Assembly: GCA_022577435.1 (NCBI GenBank)
Contig: JAKOON010000123.1
Span: 62,001-126,000 of the forward strand
Length of the DNA: 64,000 nucleotides
From: Embiotoca jacksoni
Taxonomy: Eukaryota > Chordata > Actinopteri > Embiotocidae
Direction of reading: 5' to 3'
Part shown: piece after piece, positions 47,095-59,030 of the stretch
Numbering within the stretch: position 1 is the stretch's first letter
How the letters are laid out: every line of letters starts with the position of its first letter
Made by a program: the position numbers and the translations under genes
The notes under the pieces: model-generated
Told to the model about the DNA's origin: nothing
What the model saw: the letters and a program-made list of their open reading frames with translations, nothing else
The model's database searches: none

Positions 47095-47205
47095 ACTGGA
47101 TGGCACCTGAAGTCACAATATGATTCAATGTTCTAAGACTGATGTTGGTGCTGAAATGATTAGTAGCTTTGTCAGTTAGTCAATCAACAGGACAAGAATT
47201 CAAAA
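47095..47205. repeat. Fragment related to the 3.84 and 56.6 kb repeats
   Basis: gctgaaatgattagtagctt followed by gtcagttagtcaatcaacag matches the edge of the fish repeat seen at 56.6-56.9 kb (typical edge 'gctgaaatgattagtcgattaatcaattag'). Short and diverged. Confidence 0.4.
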
Positions 47206-47519
47206 TGAAAGTTTGGTAAATGAATCGTTCAAGCAAAAATAATCCGCTGTATGGTACACTTGTTAGACTACGAAAGAAACACCGTGTCAGTGACACGCAT
47301 GTATGAGCAGTCCGTTCGCATTTCGAGGGCGTCAAATACTGCTGCTTTGTCAAAGCCGTTTTAGATGTGTTTGAGAAATAATGAGCCCTTTGACGTTGGT
47401 GCTGTGACGACCCGGGTTCAGAGAAGGAGGTCATGTGGAGAAGTGGCGAGTCACAGAGCGGCTGAATAGGAAAAAAAAAACGCTGGACTTTCTCTCAGGA
47501 AACTGGCGTTCAAGTCCAT

Positions 47520-47670
47520 TAAAAAGCAAAAGTCTGAATGTAACATACCTTTAGTAACTTATGTGATGTACATGGCATTGTGTACGTAAATGTACTTATT
47601 TCAACCCAAACCAAGGACCTTTCCTAAACCTAACCATGTGTTTTTTGGTGCCTAATATTGGTGAAAAATA
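47520..47670 (+). repeat. CCTAAACCTAACC-type interspersed repeat
   Basis: The blocks gtacgtaaatgtacttat, tcaacccaaaccaaggac, ctttcctaaacctaacca and gttttttggtgccta match a common fish repeat with telomere-like CCTAAACCTAACC strings. It is not a true telomeric array. Confidence 0.45.
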
Positions 47671-48184
47671 TACTCATTATGATAATAAGCATATTGAAGT
47701 CATATTCAAACATGTTTGAATATTTCCTGGTTTTCTTACTCTTCTATGACTGTAAATTAAATGTGTGTTTTTCACTGTTGGTTGGATAGAACGATATATC
47801 TGCTGCTTGTGCTTTTTGAACATGCGATGGGCGTTTGTTTTTGCTATTTGCTGAAACTTTAGGACCAAACAATTACCCAATTATTATGTATATTAATAGT
47901 CTCCACTATACCATGAGAAAAATCCAACTTTAAGGCTACAGAAAAATATGTTCCATAAATCACAGTGCTTCCTGTGGGTGATGGCATTTATTCATCAGCC
48001 CACCTTCATACAGAATTATACCGGGAATATTTCCAGCAAAGCTCGGTTTCAGTCTTTAATGATGTCGAAAATCAGGTGTTGTTGTTGGAAGTCTTTAATC
48101 ATGCTGATGAACGCTGCCTTTATTCTTAAGATAAAAAGCAAGAAGAAAGGCAGATGAATCGATAGAAAGCAACGCATTAGTCTA
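47671..48184. other. Non-coding AT-rich sequence
   Basis: Nothing recognised. Confidence 0.4.
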
Positions 48185-48345
48185 TATTTTCCTCAGCGTC
48201 TGGGCCCGGGGAACATTTCATAAAGGCCATAGGGTCGGCTTATCACGGAGCTAAATGCCAATGTAATTATTAGTGTCTGGAGATAGTGGAAAGGGAAGCA
48301 CATCCTGCGGCAGTACAACATATTTAATTAATAAATGTCACTCTG
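48185..48345. promoter_or_regulatory. Candidate conserved non-coding block
   Basis: A unique stretch has aaatgccaatgtaattatta, gtcggcttatcacgg and acatatttaattaataaatg between GC-balanced spacers; TAATTA and GATA-type cores are present. Inference from composition only. Confidence 0.3.
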
Positions 48346-49199
48346 TAGAGGCAGCGAGGGCAGCGCGGGAGGAAAAGAGAAAGAAGCGGGGCGCGACGGA
48401 GGGAGTTGGAGTGACAACAATCCTGATCCAGACTTAAGTGCACGGGCACACAGCCACATCCGGCACACGTAGAGATGCACTATATAACAAAACACAGGAG
48501 ACCGAGATTACACAAGCAAGAGGACGTGGCTCCAATCAGGTCTTTGGTTAAACCCTTTGTTCGAAAGCACGGGCGCAAGAAGGATACGGAGCTGTGATAC
48601 GAGAAGCACTTACAAACCCTGCCTCGCAACAATAAATTACCAATACTAATCTGCAGGACCGATCTGCATACGACAGCTTAGTTTACAAATATAGTGTGAC
48701 GTTGTTATAGCAAAGAGGAAATTAAAGGTGTGGAAGTTGGGTCGTCGGATGGGAACAGAGTTATTGGCACTAGAAGCCAAAAATCAGGTCTTACCAGAAT
48801 AAAGAGTTCGCAACTGTATGGAACTTCCATGTGCCGTTATATTTAGGCAACTTATAGCACTTAGTTAAGGTTTGAGAAAGATTGTAGTCTTGGTTAAATA
48901 CAGAAAAAAGACCACAGGGAGATGCAACAAGTTGACTGGATTAACATTTAATCAAAGCCATCATATCTTTCCCCTAAAACCAACCTGACTACAGGATTCA
49001 AACCCCGCTTTGACAGACACCAACCCACCAGTTAGCACGCATTCATAATATAAATGCAGCACTGCCTGCTGTGAGAGAAGATGTTGCCAGGAAACATAAA
49101 TTCAAGCAGCAGTTACTTTTCCCACCACAATTTCATCATAAAAACCAATTGGTATTATTAGTATCTCTCGGAGATGGGGGTTGAAACGGTTATTATGAA
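48346..49199. other. Non-coding unique sequence
   Basis: A minus exon-like interval around 48797-48860 is bounded by splice-like signals but its length (about 65 nt) breaks the phase chain of the exon set. No other feature. Confidence 0.4.
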
Positions 49200-49400
49200 A
49201 ACTTAATTCTCGGGAGAAAAGGGAGGAAATTTTTTTCCAATTATGGAATTCTGCTCTTCCCTTGCTGTTGGACGCATTGTGTGATTGACAGCTTCATTAA
49301 TTAGCTAGTTGGACTTGAAAGAATGGCGGAAGAATAGCAATGAGCCGTGCGTGGAATATGACGGGAGCGGACTGCCATTTAGCTTCATTTTCTATCAGAA
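49200..49400. promoter_or_regulatory. Enhancer-like block with PBX/PREP site beside TAATTA
   Basis: An exact TGATTGACAG at 49282-49291 is followed after 4 bases by attaattag (tgattgacagcttcattaat), and preceded by ccaattatgg about 60 bp upstream. A TALE site next to HOX/homeodomain cores is a classic arrangement in developmental enhancers. No repeat was recognised here, so unlike the R1 copies this motif lies in unique DNA. Confidence 0.4.
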
Positions 49401-50869
49401 AAGAAAACTAAATGGAACATTTATATGCAGCGCACATTTTCAGCCAGGCATCAAAACCTATCGAGTTTGGTAAACAAGAGCTGATACAGGGCCGCGTTAA
49501 TGTATTTGAACACAGTCTAAATCACTTGTGTTTAATTCTATGACAGTTAAGGGTGAATTTTCTACCATTTGTGTCTCTGGGTTCTGACTAAATTAACCCT
49601 TATCAATTTGAACAAAGATAATGAATTCCATGCTCTGCTAATGCGTACTCCTGTCCACCGACCACCACTGGCACTACTTACATTGGAGACTAGATACAAT
49701 CAGAAAGCTCATTACAGCTCGGTCTCAGCTTCACCTCGGTGCCTGTAGGTATCCTACAATTAATCTGGTTGATAAACTGAAGTCTGTCTCATCGCCGCAG
49801 TGGGAACGTTACTCATAAACATGACTGTTTGTTTTAAAAAGGCCAAAGCGGCGGTACGGCGGACCGACTGGCACGGTTCGAATTACGGGGGAGTTGAGGA
49901 CATGAGCTCGCCCTGAAAGGCTGACTTTGAAACAGCTCTCAAACATTGTGCATTTTTGTAGTAACAGGTTTAGATTTTCTCCACATTAAGGTTCCTAAAA
50001 TAACTAATAACAGTGGAAAAAAAACATCAATTTTGTTTGTCATTTCGCTCATTACGAAACAATTTGCAAACATTTGTCTCCACTAAAAATGGCAACGCTT
50101 TTCTCGATTCCCGCTGTGGGGATCCGTGCGTGGTGGCACTGCACTCAAATCGCCAAGTTCACGTTGCCCTTTGAGCGTCTCGTCACCGAAACGGACAGAC
50201 GGACGTCGTTCAATTCGATTGGCTGCTTGCTTTTCATAGGTTGTAAATATAACCCTTTGGCCTGAAGTTCATCAGATGAAAGTGGATACGACAGGAAAAA
50301 TAAACCAGAGGAAAAGAGAAAAGAGACCATGTTTTTTTGTTTTTTTTGCAGTAAGTCCACAATTGACTTCACTGTCCGTGTGACGCCGTGTAATCTGAAC
50401 CCCGCTAACCGAACTGTTGCGAGGCCAGCCTTTATGAAACGCATCTCGCCTTCAGATCAAACTTTTATCGATTTCCCCTGCCCCGATTTGTTCGTATCTT
50501 TACATAAATCTGTGCTTGCCTTTGGCTTGAATTATGCACTCGTATGTTTTTCACCCTTGTCCGTTTTCATTTGCACCTTGGGAAGCACTTTGTATATAGA
50601 TTTACTTCCCTTCCCGCTGACAGTCGAGGCCAACTTTACTGAAATAAATGCAGAGACGGGAGAGGTGCGCAGTCATGCCGCTGCTGTTCGGTAACAGAAA
50701 TCGGAGTCCTGTCTTACTTTGGTGAAGGTCAGCGGGGTCAGGTGTCCCGTTTCTTTGCTTTTCCTGCTGTCAGGGAGTCGGCACACGACAGACAGCTTGT
50801 CACACGGAAGCTAGCTCCCATGATGCCCCTGTGCTTCTTTTTCGCTCCTTGCCCCCCCCACACACGCAC
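49401..50869. other. Non-coding unique sequence
   Basis: ORFs of 60-120 codons (for example plus 50329-50694) have no domain pattern or splice context. Nothing else was seen. Confidence 0.4.
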
Positions 50870-51215
50870 AACCTCCCTCCACCCCCCCCCACCCCCCGCA
50901 TCCTCAATCACAACCCCCCCCCCCCCTTATCTTGGAGTGCTACTTGAGTCATGACTACACCTGGGACCCCCTCGCCTCGCTGTCATTGGATCAGCTGCCA
51001 ACTCCAACCTTATATCCCCCCCCCCCCCCCCCCCGTCTTTTGTTCCATGCCCACATATTAACTCTGAACTGCCTGGAGAACAGAAAAGGAGTTGAGGCAG
51101 CAACACAAAAAAAGAAAATAGATCAAGGTCCCTGGAAAGCTGAAGAAATATAAAAAAAAAATAATAATAATAAAAAAATAATAATAATAATGATAATGAT
51201 AATAAAAAAAGATGT
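50870..51215. repeat. C runs and (AAT)n-rich tract
   Basis: C-rich runs occur at 50884-50897, 50915-50927 and 51018-51034, followed by A and aat/aataat repeats at 51150-51212. The ORFs through here (Pro- or Tyr/Phe-rich) are artefacts. Confidence 0.85.
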
Positions 51216-52283
51216 CTCTTATGCAACAATTTCTAGCCCTCTCACACATTTCTTCTGAAGGCGACACTCCTCGGCACACAGAAGTGGGTATTCTTGTTTG
51301 GAAACAATAGCAGGCGTGCTTCTGAGGCAACTGTTAAGCTATTGCAAAGCAGATGCTTTTTTTTCCTCTCGCCAATCAATTTAACACCTACACCTCCCCT
51401 CTCCTCCTTCATGCTGGCTTTGGCTCATCAGTTTTAAATGGCACAAGGCATTCTTGCATTGTTCTTTCGACTTACTCAGGGACAAGAAGCGTCTCCGCCG
51501 AAGCAACAGCCCCATCAAGACTTCGTCAGCGATCGGTTGGGTCAGCACAGACACGAAATATAAAGCACTGCGGGGAAACGCATTACAGAAATCGTTGCGG
51601 TGTGTGAAGACTGCTTCCTTACACTTCTGTGGAGGCAATTATATTTCTGAGAGTCTGTAAAAACAGGATGAAGATTTGAAAGAAAAAAAAATAATAATAA
51701 TTCTCTTCCCCTTCTGAATCTTGTGCTCGACAGAATTGCAAAGGGAAAAAAAAGCCATCTGTGTCTGACTCTTATCCCTGGCTTCTCCAGAGCCTGGATG
51801 AGCCTGAGCCAGCAAATGTCAGTCGGATAAAGACCAAGCCTGACAGACAGACACAGGAGTTTTGTCATTCCGTGTGTCATCCCTTTGCTAGCAAGCCCAA
51901 TCTTTGCCGGCCTCAAAGGTCCTGAGATGATGGGGGAAAGAAACATTCTCAGGGTGAACGTCAGGTTGTGTAACTCCTCCAAGTGCCACAATAGCTGAAA
52001 ACACTGAGGATGTGCACTATTCTGGTGCCCCCGCGGCCTTTTGAGAGCTTTCATTATTGTCTTATGTGCTGCACGGCGGGGTCACCATGGAAACACAAAG
52101 CACATCAACAATCCTTCCCCCCCACCCGCGAAGGATATGAGGTTCTTCAACAAGACGCTCTTCCAGGAGCCAGTGGTCCATCTCGGGTCAGAGGATATTT
52201 GATGCGACGTGATATTTAGAGGAAAATACTGAGTTGGGCAGTTTATCTGAGAACAAACGCAGTTAAGGTTTTATTATCTACAG
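51216..52283. other. Non-coding unique sequence
   Basis: A 170-codon minus ORF (51542-52054) lacks domain resemblance and splice-paired ends. I do not call it a gene. Confidence 0.35.
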
Positions 52284-52324
52284 GATACGTGATGCTTTGG
52301 ACAGAAAACATCAACAGAGAGCTG
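52284..52324 (+). other. Micro-exon-like interval (tentative)
   Basis: A 41-nt stretch lies between a good acceptor (ggttttattatctacag) and a strong donor (agctg then gtaagtc). Two of three frames are open (for example IRDALDRKHQQRA). There is no partner exon, so this may be chance. Confidence 0.2.
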
Positions 52325-55300
52325 GTAAGTCTACCACAGGGGCTGCAGCACGATTCAACACAACCTGTTATTTACTGTAAGTGGAAATATATTGTGATTA
52401 TGTAATCATTTCATGCTGTTGTCTGAGCCGAATATAATTAAAACCTTTACAAAAATGAGAAGAGGAAGTAGGCAAAAGAAAGGAATACAGTTTATCAGAT
52501 TGAATTTCTGTTCAATCTGATTCGCTTTACATTGATTTTACATCAATTTGGAAATATTAATCAAAACTGAGGAAATTTTTTCAAAGGGAAATTCTGGTTT
52601 CTTGGTAGCTGCTTTCTGTGTTTACCGTCAATGGTAGTTGGAGACAAGTGGTGGAAATGATTGTTGTGAACTGCACTTTTATCAGGATTACTGCTGGCAC
52701 TAACAATAAACGGTACGTTGTCGTGAAACAGTTGTATTTCCTGAATCCATGAGTTACTATGATCTACATACATGATGAGAGCAAGACCTTGATTAAACAT
52801 TCATACCTGGCACAATCTACCACTGGCGTTTTCTCTGCAACAGCCATTAAATTAATTTACATTGTGTACTTACAGCATCACTTCATAAAGTAATATCTTT
52901 TTTTTAATACTGATATTTTCAGTAGGGGTTTGCAATTCCTGCGGTGAATTGAAATTGCCTACCTGCAGACGCACCAGCAGCATTAGTGTCTGTCATTTTA
53001 TACGAGGCTTACTGTTTACTAGAAGTTACTCCTAATGCAAAAACCAACATTTTACTTTACACAAATACTTTAAGTGGCAAAACTAGTCAACGACTATAAT
53101 TGGCGACGGGCTGCGCACCTCCAGCTACGCTTACGGAGCTCTCCTGTGTTTCAACACCTCGGCTTAAATACTGGATCCTGAAGGAGACTTTTTTTTTTTC
53201 CAAACCAATTTCATAAAATCCATTTTAAGTAAAAAAGAAAATCACACTACAAACTACATGACGATTCTTCACGCAGTTTCCAGGGGGACGGTGTGTTGCA
53301 GGTTATTTTCCGTCACTACAATTTACAGTTACACATGCAGACTATGGGTGGACGCTACAATTTATAGATGTTCCCTAGACGCCTCACGTGCTAATGGTAG
53401 ACGCTACTACTCAAGTTATGTTTTGGAAAATGAAAGTCTTGATACTGGATGGTATTTGAAGCAATTTGGTCCGGGCCATAAAAGTATGTAAGTTTGGTGC
53501 GTGGACCTCCTGCTGTGAGGAGGGAAACTACTCGAGCTTTGCTCAGCATGAAATCTGAAAAGGATTTTCAAGGACTCCTTCATTAGAAAAATAAATGAAG
53601 TTGTTTTGTCAAACTGTAAACAGATAAACCAGTTGCTCTTCTGTTGTATATCCGCCAACATACAGCAGCACGTGTCTTTACATCAACCTCAAACCACAAT
53701 CAACCAACTTTATGTCCCCAAAACCAGCTATAGTTTCAAAGTAAATCCATACACGCAAAATAAGCCGATTATCTATTTCCTGTCATGAGCATAATTTAAG
53801 GATAATCCCTCAAAAAAAAAAAAAAAATCTGAAATGTTAGGGGGGGATATTTAGCGACTGCTCTCGCTGCTAAAACATTCTTTATGTTCTGGTGATGCAG
53901 TAAAAAGGTTCGCTGAACGTTCACCTGGCGTCGATCGTCCCGGAGGAAACGGATCATCCGTTCTCTCTGGACGCTGCGTGCCCCCGTTTCTCCAGAGCAG
54001 CAGCTACACAGTTGCAACATCAATAGTATTTGTCAAGTGGTTAAAGCTGATGAGAATACAAATGATTGCCTTGAGCTTGCTTTAAGGCTGGTTCGTCAGT
54101 ACAGCTTGTAAGAGAATTTTTCGGCGATTAAGCAAAAGTGGTGCAAAAAAAAATAATTGGGGGGAGAGGGGGGTTTGTAATTTAGTTAAAAACGACAACA
54201 AAACAGCAATTTTTCTGTAAATAAGAAGAACCAGATGACGGATAGATACAAACAGACAGATGGTCAGATAGGACAGCTCTCGATGGGAGACACCGCTGTC
54301 AAGACTTATTGGAGCGTCACTGAATGATGCCTCTTCACTTCGCTCCTTTCCCTCTCTTGCCTTTGACCTTCCCGGCTCCATTACCTGCGCCACCCGCGCG
54401 ACCTTGAGCGCATCCAATCTCGGCAGTTACATAACAAAACGCGAGCGCGGAGAAGATTAAAGGTGCGGCGGCAGCGGGCAGGGCGAGAGATTGAGAAGCG
54501 TGTCAGGTGTGCAGCCTGAAACAAATGGAAGAAAGGGGAGGAGAAAAGAAATAAAAAATAATAAAAAAAAAAAATAATAATAAAAAAAAAAAAAGTATTT
54601 CTGCGGTCGCCACCTCCAATCATTCCTCCGAAGCCCCTCGCTGTCTTCCCGTCTCCGAAGAACATGACACGTTACAGCGGGTACGGTTTTCTCAACTTCA
54701 GCTCCACAAACCACGTATCGCTCCACCTCTGGTTTCAGCCCGTCATTACGCATTATATAACTTGAAAGCACTCCAGCTGGGAAGCAAAAACGTGACGCGA
54801 GTGTGATGGGAGGTGATGAATGGTACTGGGGGGAGAGAGGCGGGTGCAGACCAGCTCCCCCCCACCCCTCTCCTCTTCTTCCCCCCCCCCAAGCAGTCCA
54901 GCTGCAGCCTCGTACGCCCAGCAGGCTTTAAACACAAGACTATAATCTTGAAGGAATACAGAAGCAGAAATGACTTCGCTGTCCGCGTTTACTACTACGA
55001 GCACCAGACCTCCTTCCGACGTCGAACCTACCGAGACCATACGGGCTGAGCTGGCGGTTTTACCTTCACTACTACATAATCCATGAGCAAACACGATGGG
55101 AAACGGTAAGCTCGTGCACACGCTGTAAAGCAACATCGTGGCCTACATCCATACAGTCAGTTAAATAAGAGCGAATTCCTAAGTAGAGCTTAGGTCTGCA
55201 GACATTAAACTTCTAGGTTACGCTCAGTGACGCAAGAGCGCACGCTGCTCCCCAAAAACAAAATTCACAAAGTTAAATACAGATGGCAAAAACAACAAAA

Positions 55301-56239
55301 AGGCTCTTTTAGTCACATCCAGATCCAGAAAAATCTCCTCAGAACACACACATTTAATCCTAGAATCACTGCAAGCTTATGAAACCACCATACAAAGGCA
55401 GGAAAAAGGAAATTCTTGGAGGCAGATGAGAATTTTCTGAACAGGAAGGATCGCTCCCCTTCTTTCTTTTTATTTATTTAGTTTGTTATTTTTTTTTTGA
55501 GAGAGAGTGAGGCAGGAAAACAGCACCAGAGGCCCAGCCCATGACAAAACAAAGAGATTAAATGACCTGTGAATGTGACTTTCCGTTTTTCCCCATCAGC
55601 TCGCGCTCAACTCAGAGGCCTGCTGCCCCCTTCTGGAAGCAGGCGAGACATCACCAAGCGAGCTGTACGGTGATGTCTGCCTGCCCGTTCCATGTTTGTC
55701 TTCATGTTTTCTTCATATTTGAATTGACTAGATGTGCAACAATTACAGTCACCATGATGTCCGGACCCTCAGATGTAATCACCTGCTGGCGTGGAGCATC
55801 ACATGACAAGCCAAGAGCAGTTATACCCGTATATACAGCGCGCTTTCAAAGCCCCCCCGCTGTGATTCAATATGGATCACTGTCTCTCACTTTCTCAGAT
55901 ATGTTGCACGTTCAGGAGAGTTATTTACTCGTGCCTTTGAGATCAAATATGGGAGAAATGTGCCCTCCTGACGCACAATACAAAAACAGGACTATAAACA
56001 TTTCGGGCCCCTTCTGAAGTGAGACTTCAGAGTTGGCAGGAGCCAAATGTCAACCAGCTCAAACAGATGGTGCGAAGAGCCGGGCGGGGAGGCTGACCTT
56101 GGTCGGTTAGCGACGCGGGGCGGGAGGGCAGCGCGAGGCGCGCCGTGTTTGTTTTGCGCGTATCAGCGGATGTTGGGAACATCGAGAGTCGCTGCTGCGA
56201 TGGGAAGGTGGAGTCACGTCAGGCCTGTGTGCTTTGCAG
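52325..56239. other. Non-coding region; CpG-rich patches at 53.9-54.5 and 54.6-55.1 kb
   Basis: Minus-strand donor-like sites near 53927 and 54381 sit in CpG-rich DNA, and short upstream frames (RERMIRFLRDDRRQ; MRSRSRGWRR) are open. The acceptor for the first is weak, and the second could only be a first exon. An A/AAT tract lies at 54550-54596. I cannot support a gene or choose between alternative promoter and coincidence. Confidence 0.3.
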
Positions 56240-56324
56240 GTGCTTTCGAGCTCAGTGGGACGCTGTTAACCCGCCTCACGACAGAAAGATGACACAACTG
56301 GGTCGGCATCAGAGGTTTTACAAG
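56240..56324 (+). other. Exon-like interval (tentative)
   Basis: An 85-nt stretch lies between a good acceptor (caggcctgtgtgctttgcag) and a fair donor (tacaag then gtaactg). One frame is open after the first base and ends in phase 0 (CFRAQWDAVNPPHDRK, then MTQLGRHQRFYK). It is CpG-containing and protein-like in part. There is no partner exon in the window. Confidence 0.25.
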
Positions 56325-56464
56325 GTAACTGTTTCATAAGTAGGATAGAATATAAAGCACTGCTGGTTATGGCTGTTTGTTATTATTCTCTTTTTCTTTT
56401 TTATTCAATGGATCCATCAAATGTGAAGTGTTTGGAGTCGCCTTGTTTCGTTTGAATGAGAAAG

Positions 56465-56467
<3 letters not shown>

Positions 56468-56549
<82 letters not shown>
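56468..56549. repeat. (AT)41 microsatellite
   Basis: A perfect AT array of about 82 bp, a likely cruciform former and length-variable site. Confidence 0.97.
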
Positions 56550-56555
<6 letters not shown>

Positions 56556-56579
56556 CTCACACCTGACCTTATTGAGCTG

Positions 56580-56910
56580 CAGCTCATTTCTTTTTATTAT
56601 CAGCAATTCATCTTTTTGGGGGTATTATTAATAAGTGGTTTATTGATTAAATGTCAGAAAATGGTGAAAAATGCCATCACAGTTTCCACGCTGATGTCTT
56701 CAACGATGGTTTCATCGACCTCAAGAGTCTAAGTATTCAATTTACAAAGATGTATCACAAAGAAAAGCTAATGAGCAAATTCTCAAATTAAAGAAGCTAA
56801 AACCACTTTGTTCTTGTATTTTGTTTGATAATACTTGAAATGCTTAAGCTATGAAAAAAATGCATCGATTGACAATCCAATTCTAAATGTACTTTTCAGC
56901 TCCAGTTTCA
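56580..56910. repeat. Old fish interspersed repeat ('attaaatgtcagaaaatggtg' type)
   Basis: The blocks tgattaaatgtcagaaaatg, gtgaaaaatgccatcaca, cgctgatgtcttcaa, gtattcaatttacaaagat, and cacaaagaaaagc are followed by gcaaattctcaaattaaaga, agctaaaacca and gattgacaatccaattc. They follow the order of a highly abundant fish repeat. Diverged; no coding capacity. Confidence 0.65.
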
Positions 56911-58619
56911 GTATTTGACTCAATTATGTTGAGTTAAAAAAGTTCACTCTTAATCAGTGGTGACCAAATAGAAATATTAACAAGTACAATCATGCCAAAT
57001 GGGCCACCTATTTATCTACTAAAAAAGATCATGTAAAACATGCAAAAGCTTCAGAAAGGCTACCAAAAGGGAGATTATTGTGAGCAGCTCAATAGTAAGG
57101 TTAAAATAAGCAGTTGATTTATAGGGTTAGTTGTCATACTTTATATTTTACAGCACGATATGCAGGCATATAACCAGTCCGAGTGAAAAGACACTACAAG
57201 CTCAACCCAGTTTCCTTTTCTAGCTCGGAAAAAGTTGAGTATTTAGTCTACTGATGCTATACCGTACAGGAAAGAAGCTACAGATGTCAAAGACTTCACT
57301 GTAATGAGATCTTTAAGGTTCTGGTTTTTTTTTTTCCCCTCCGGTTTGTCCACGCACCACTACCTCCAAACTCCACCACAGCAGCTACACTGTCCTCTTT
57401 ACTGCCTTGTTACCAGCTAATGTCGGCTCCTCTACATAGGAACCCCGAGGGTATATGCCGACGTTATTAAGCAATAGTTCCATACCGACTAGTGAGCCGG
57501 TATGGGGGGGAAATCCCAACCTTTCATGCACTCTTTCTCATCTACACACTTCAAAAGAAGTAAAAATGCCTCAACTTTTCTCTCCTTATCACCACCAAAG
57601 CTACACGAGCAGCAAAGGTTGACTTTTTTTTTTTTTTTTTTTTATTTAATCGGGGGATTTCTTTGGTACTCGTGTTCAAAAGAAAAAGAAAAACACGCTA
57701 TATTCTTCGTCTCTCTGTTTCTGGTAGACTGAATACGGGGCTTTAAAAGGAGTAGCTGGATAAGTGAAATTCACCTCCGCACAAATGTCTACTGCGCGAG
57801 AGAAGGCAATTTCCTGTTGCTCTGCTCACAGGCACATTGCTGCAGTCCGAGCCTGGTCACACATGGCTGCTCTCGAGAATGTATTGTCCTACAGTTAGAG
57901 CCCGAAGAAAGGGCAGTTCTCTCTTTTCAAGGAGTTGCTAAGAGCTGATTTAGTGCAAATGTTTCGGCTTGAGTATTGAAATGATGTCTCTTCAGATCCA
58001 TACTGCGTCTGACGCACTGAAAATGGAGACCACTCCACATCCATTTTTTGTTGTTTTTTTGGACAGTGAGATGTTCTTCTTCCATACCTATGATTACCTT
58101 CTAAATGTGAGCGAGCTTCCATTAACAGTGGTTTCGACAGGAATGGAAGGCTATAACATAATGGTAGTATACCGAGGGAGGGCCACTTCAGAATATCTAT
58201 TTTCCCTCCTGAGCACAGTGCCTCCTTTGATCATCAAATTGTTCTCCTGAAAATCCTCCATGTTCTTGAATTATCTGGGCCGCTGAAGTGGAAACTGAAT
58301 TTTCTGTGGAGGCCAAAGCTTCTTAAGAGAAAGGCAAAAGAAGCGGGGAAACTAATAAAAAGATGTGAAAACGACACAAATTGAATAAGCGTGCTAAAAA
58401 GAAAGAAAAAAAAACCCCTATATGGCCATATTCCTGAGCGTGACAGAAGAAAACTTATGAAGGTCTTCAAACAATACGAGAAGAAACTCTCTTCCTTCCG
58501 TTCACACACACACACACACACACAAAAGAAAACGGCGTGCAGACCGAGTGTTATTGTTTGCCCTCGATGGCTTCGCTATTTATTCATCAACCTGACAGGA
58601 TTTACACGTACTTAGCACT
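56911..58619. other. Non-coding AT-rich sequence
   Basis: A T20 run near 57625-57643 and a short CA tract at 58503-58523. The segment 57940-58200 is unique and could be regulatory, but nothing specific is visible. No gene. Confidence 0.4.
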
Positions 58620-59030
58620 GGCTGCACAGTAGCATAATGGCAGCATTAAAGTCAGTTATTAGCTAGAAATGCCAAGGAGGCAATAACAAAGAATTAATAG
58701 GCGATTATGGAGCAGAATCCTTCGTCTAAACCCCCTCCCCAATACCGCAGAATTAACTTCTTATACGGTGCAACTGTTGCTGCCCCTGGACCTTGATTAA
58801 GGGGCTAACATGGGGCCGCTTGTCAGTTCTAATGTAAATTGCCTGTTAACTACCGTCAATGGCACCCTGTTTAATTTGCCCAGCTTGATCACCGTTTGTT
58901 GTGGTTGCAGTTAAGTACACATTTTCATATTCATGCATATTCATGCCGATTCATCCCCTTCAGATGCAGCTGAATTCATTAGGAATGTCTCCTCTAAACT
59001 AGCCAGCAGAATATTTTTTTTTTTTTTAAA
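58620..59030. promoter_or_regulatory. Enhancer-like block with clustered POU/homeodomain motifs
   Basis: A long repeat-free stretch has agttattagctag, agaattaataggcg, ttctaatgtaaattgcc, ctgtttaatttgcccagc and ggttgcagttaag. It also has a run of octamer-like sites (attcatgcatattcatgccg, then attcat). Density and order of motifs are typical of strongly conserved developmental elements. Conservation is untested. Of the candidate blocks this is the most convincing. Confidence 0.4.

Noticed and set aside
51542..52054. 170-codon minus-strand ORF
   Set aside because: Mixed composition without motif, no splice-paired ends, overlaps other chance ORFs.
52966..52992. 27-nt phase-0 minus micro-exon
   Set aside because: Acceptor has no pyrimidine tract; likely chance.
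53925..53970. Minus exon encoding RERMIRFLRDDRRQ
   Set aside because: Phase could fit only with a weak acceptor lacking a pyrimidine tract.
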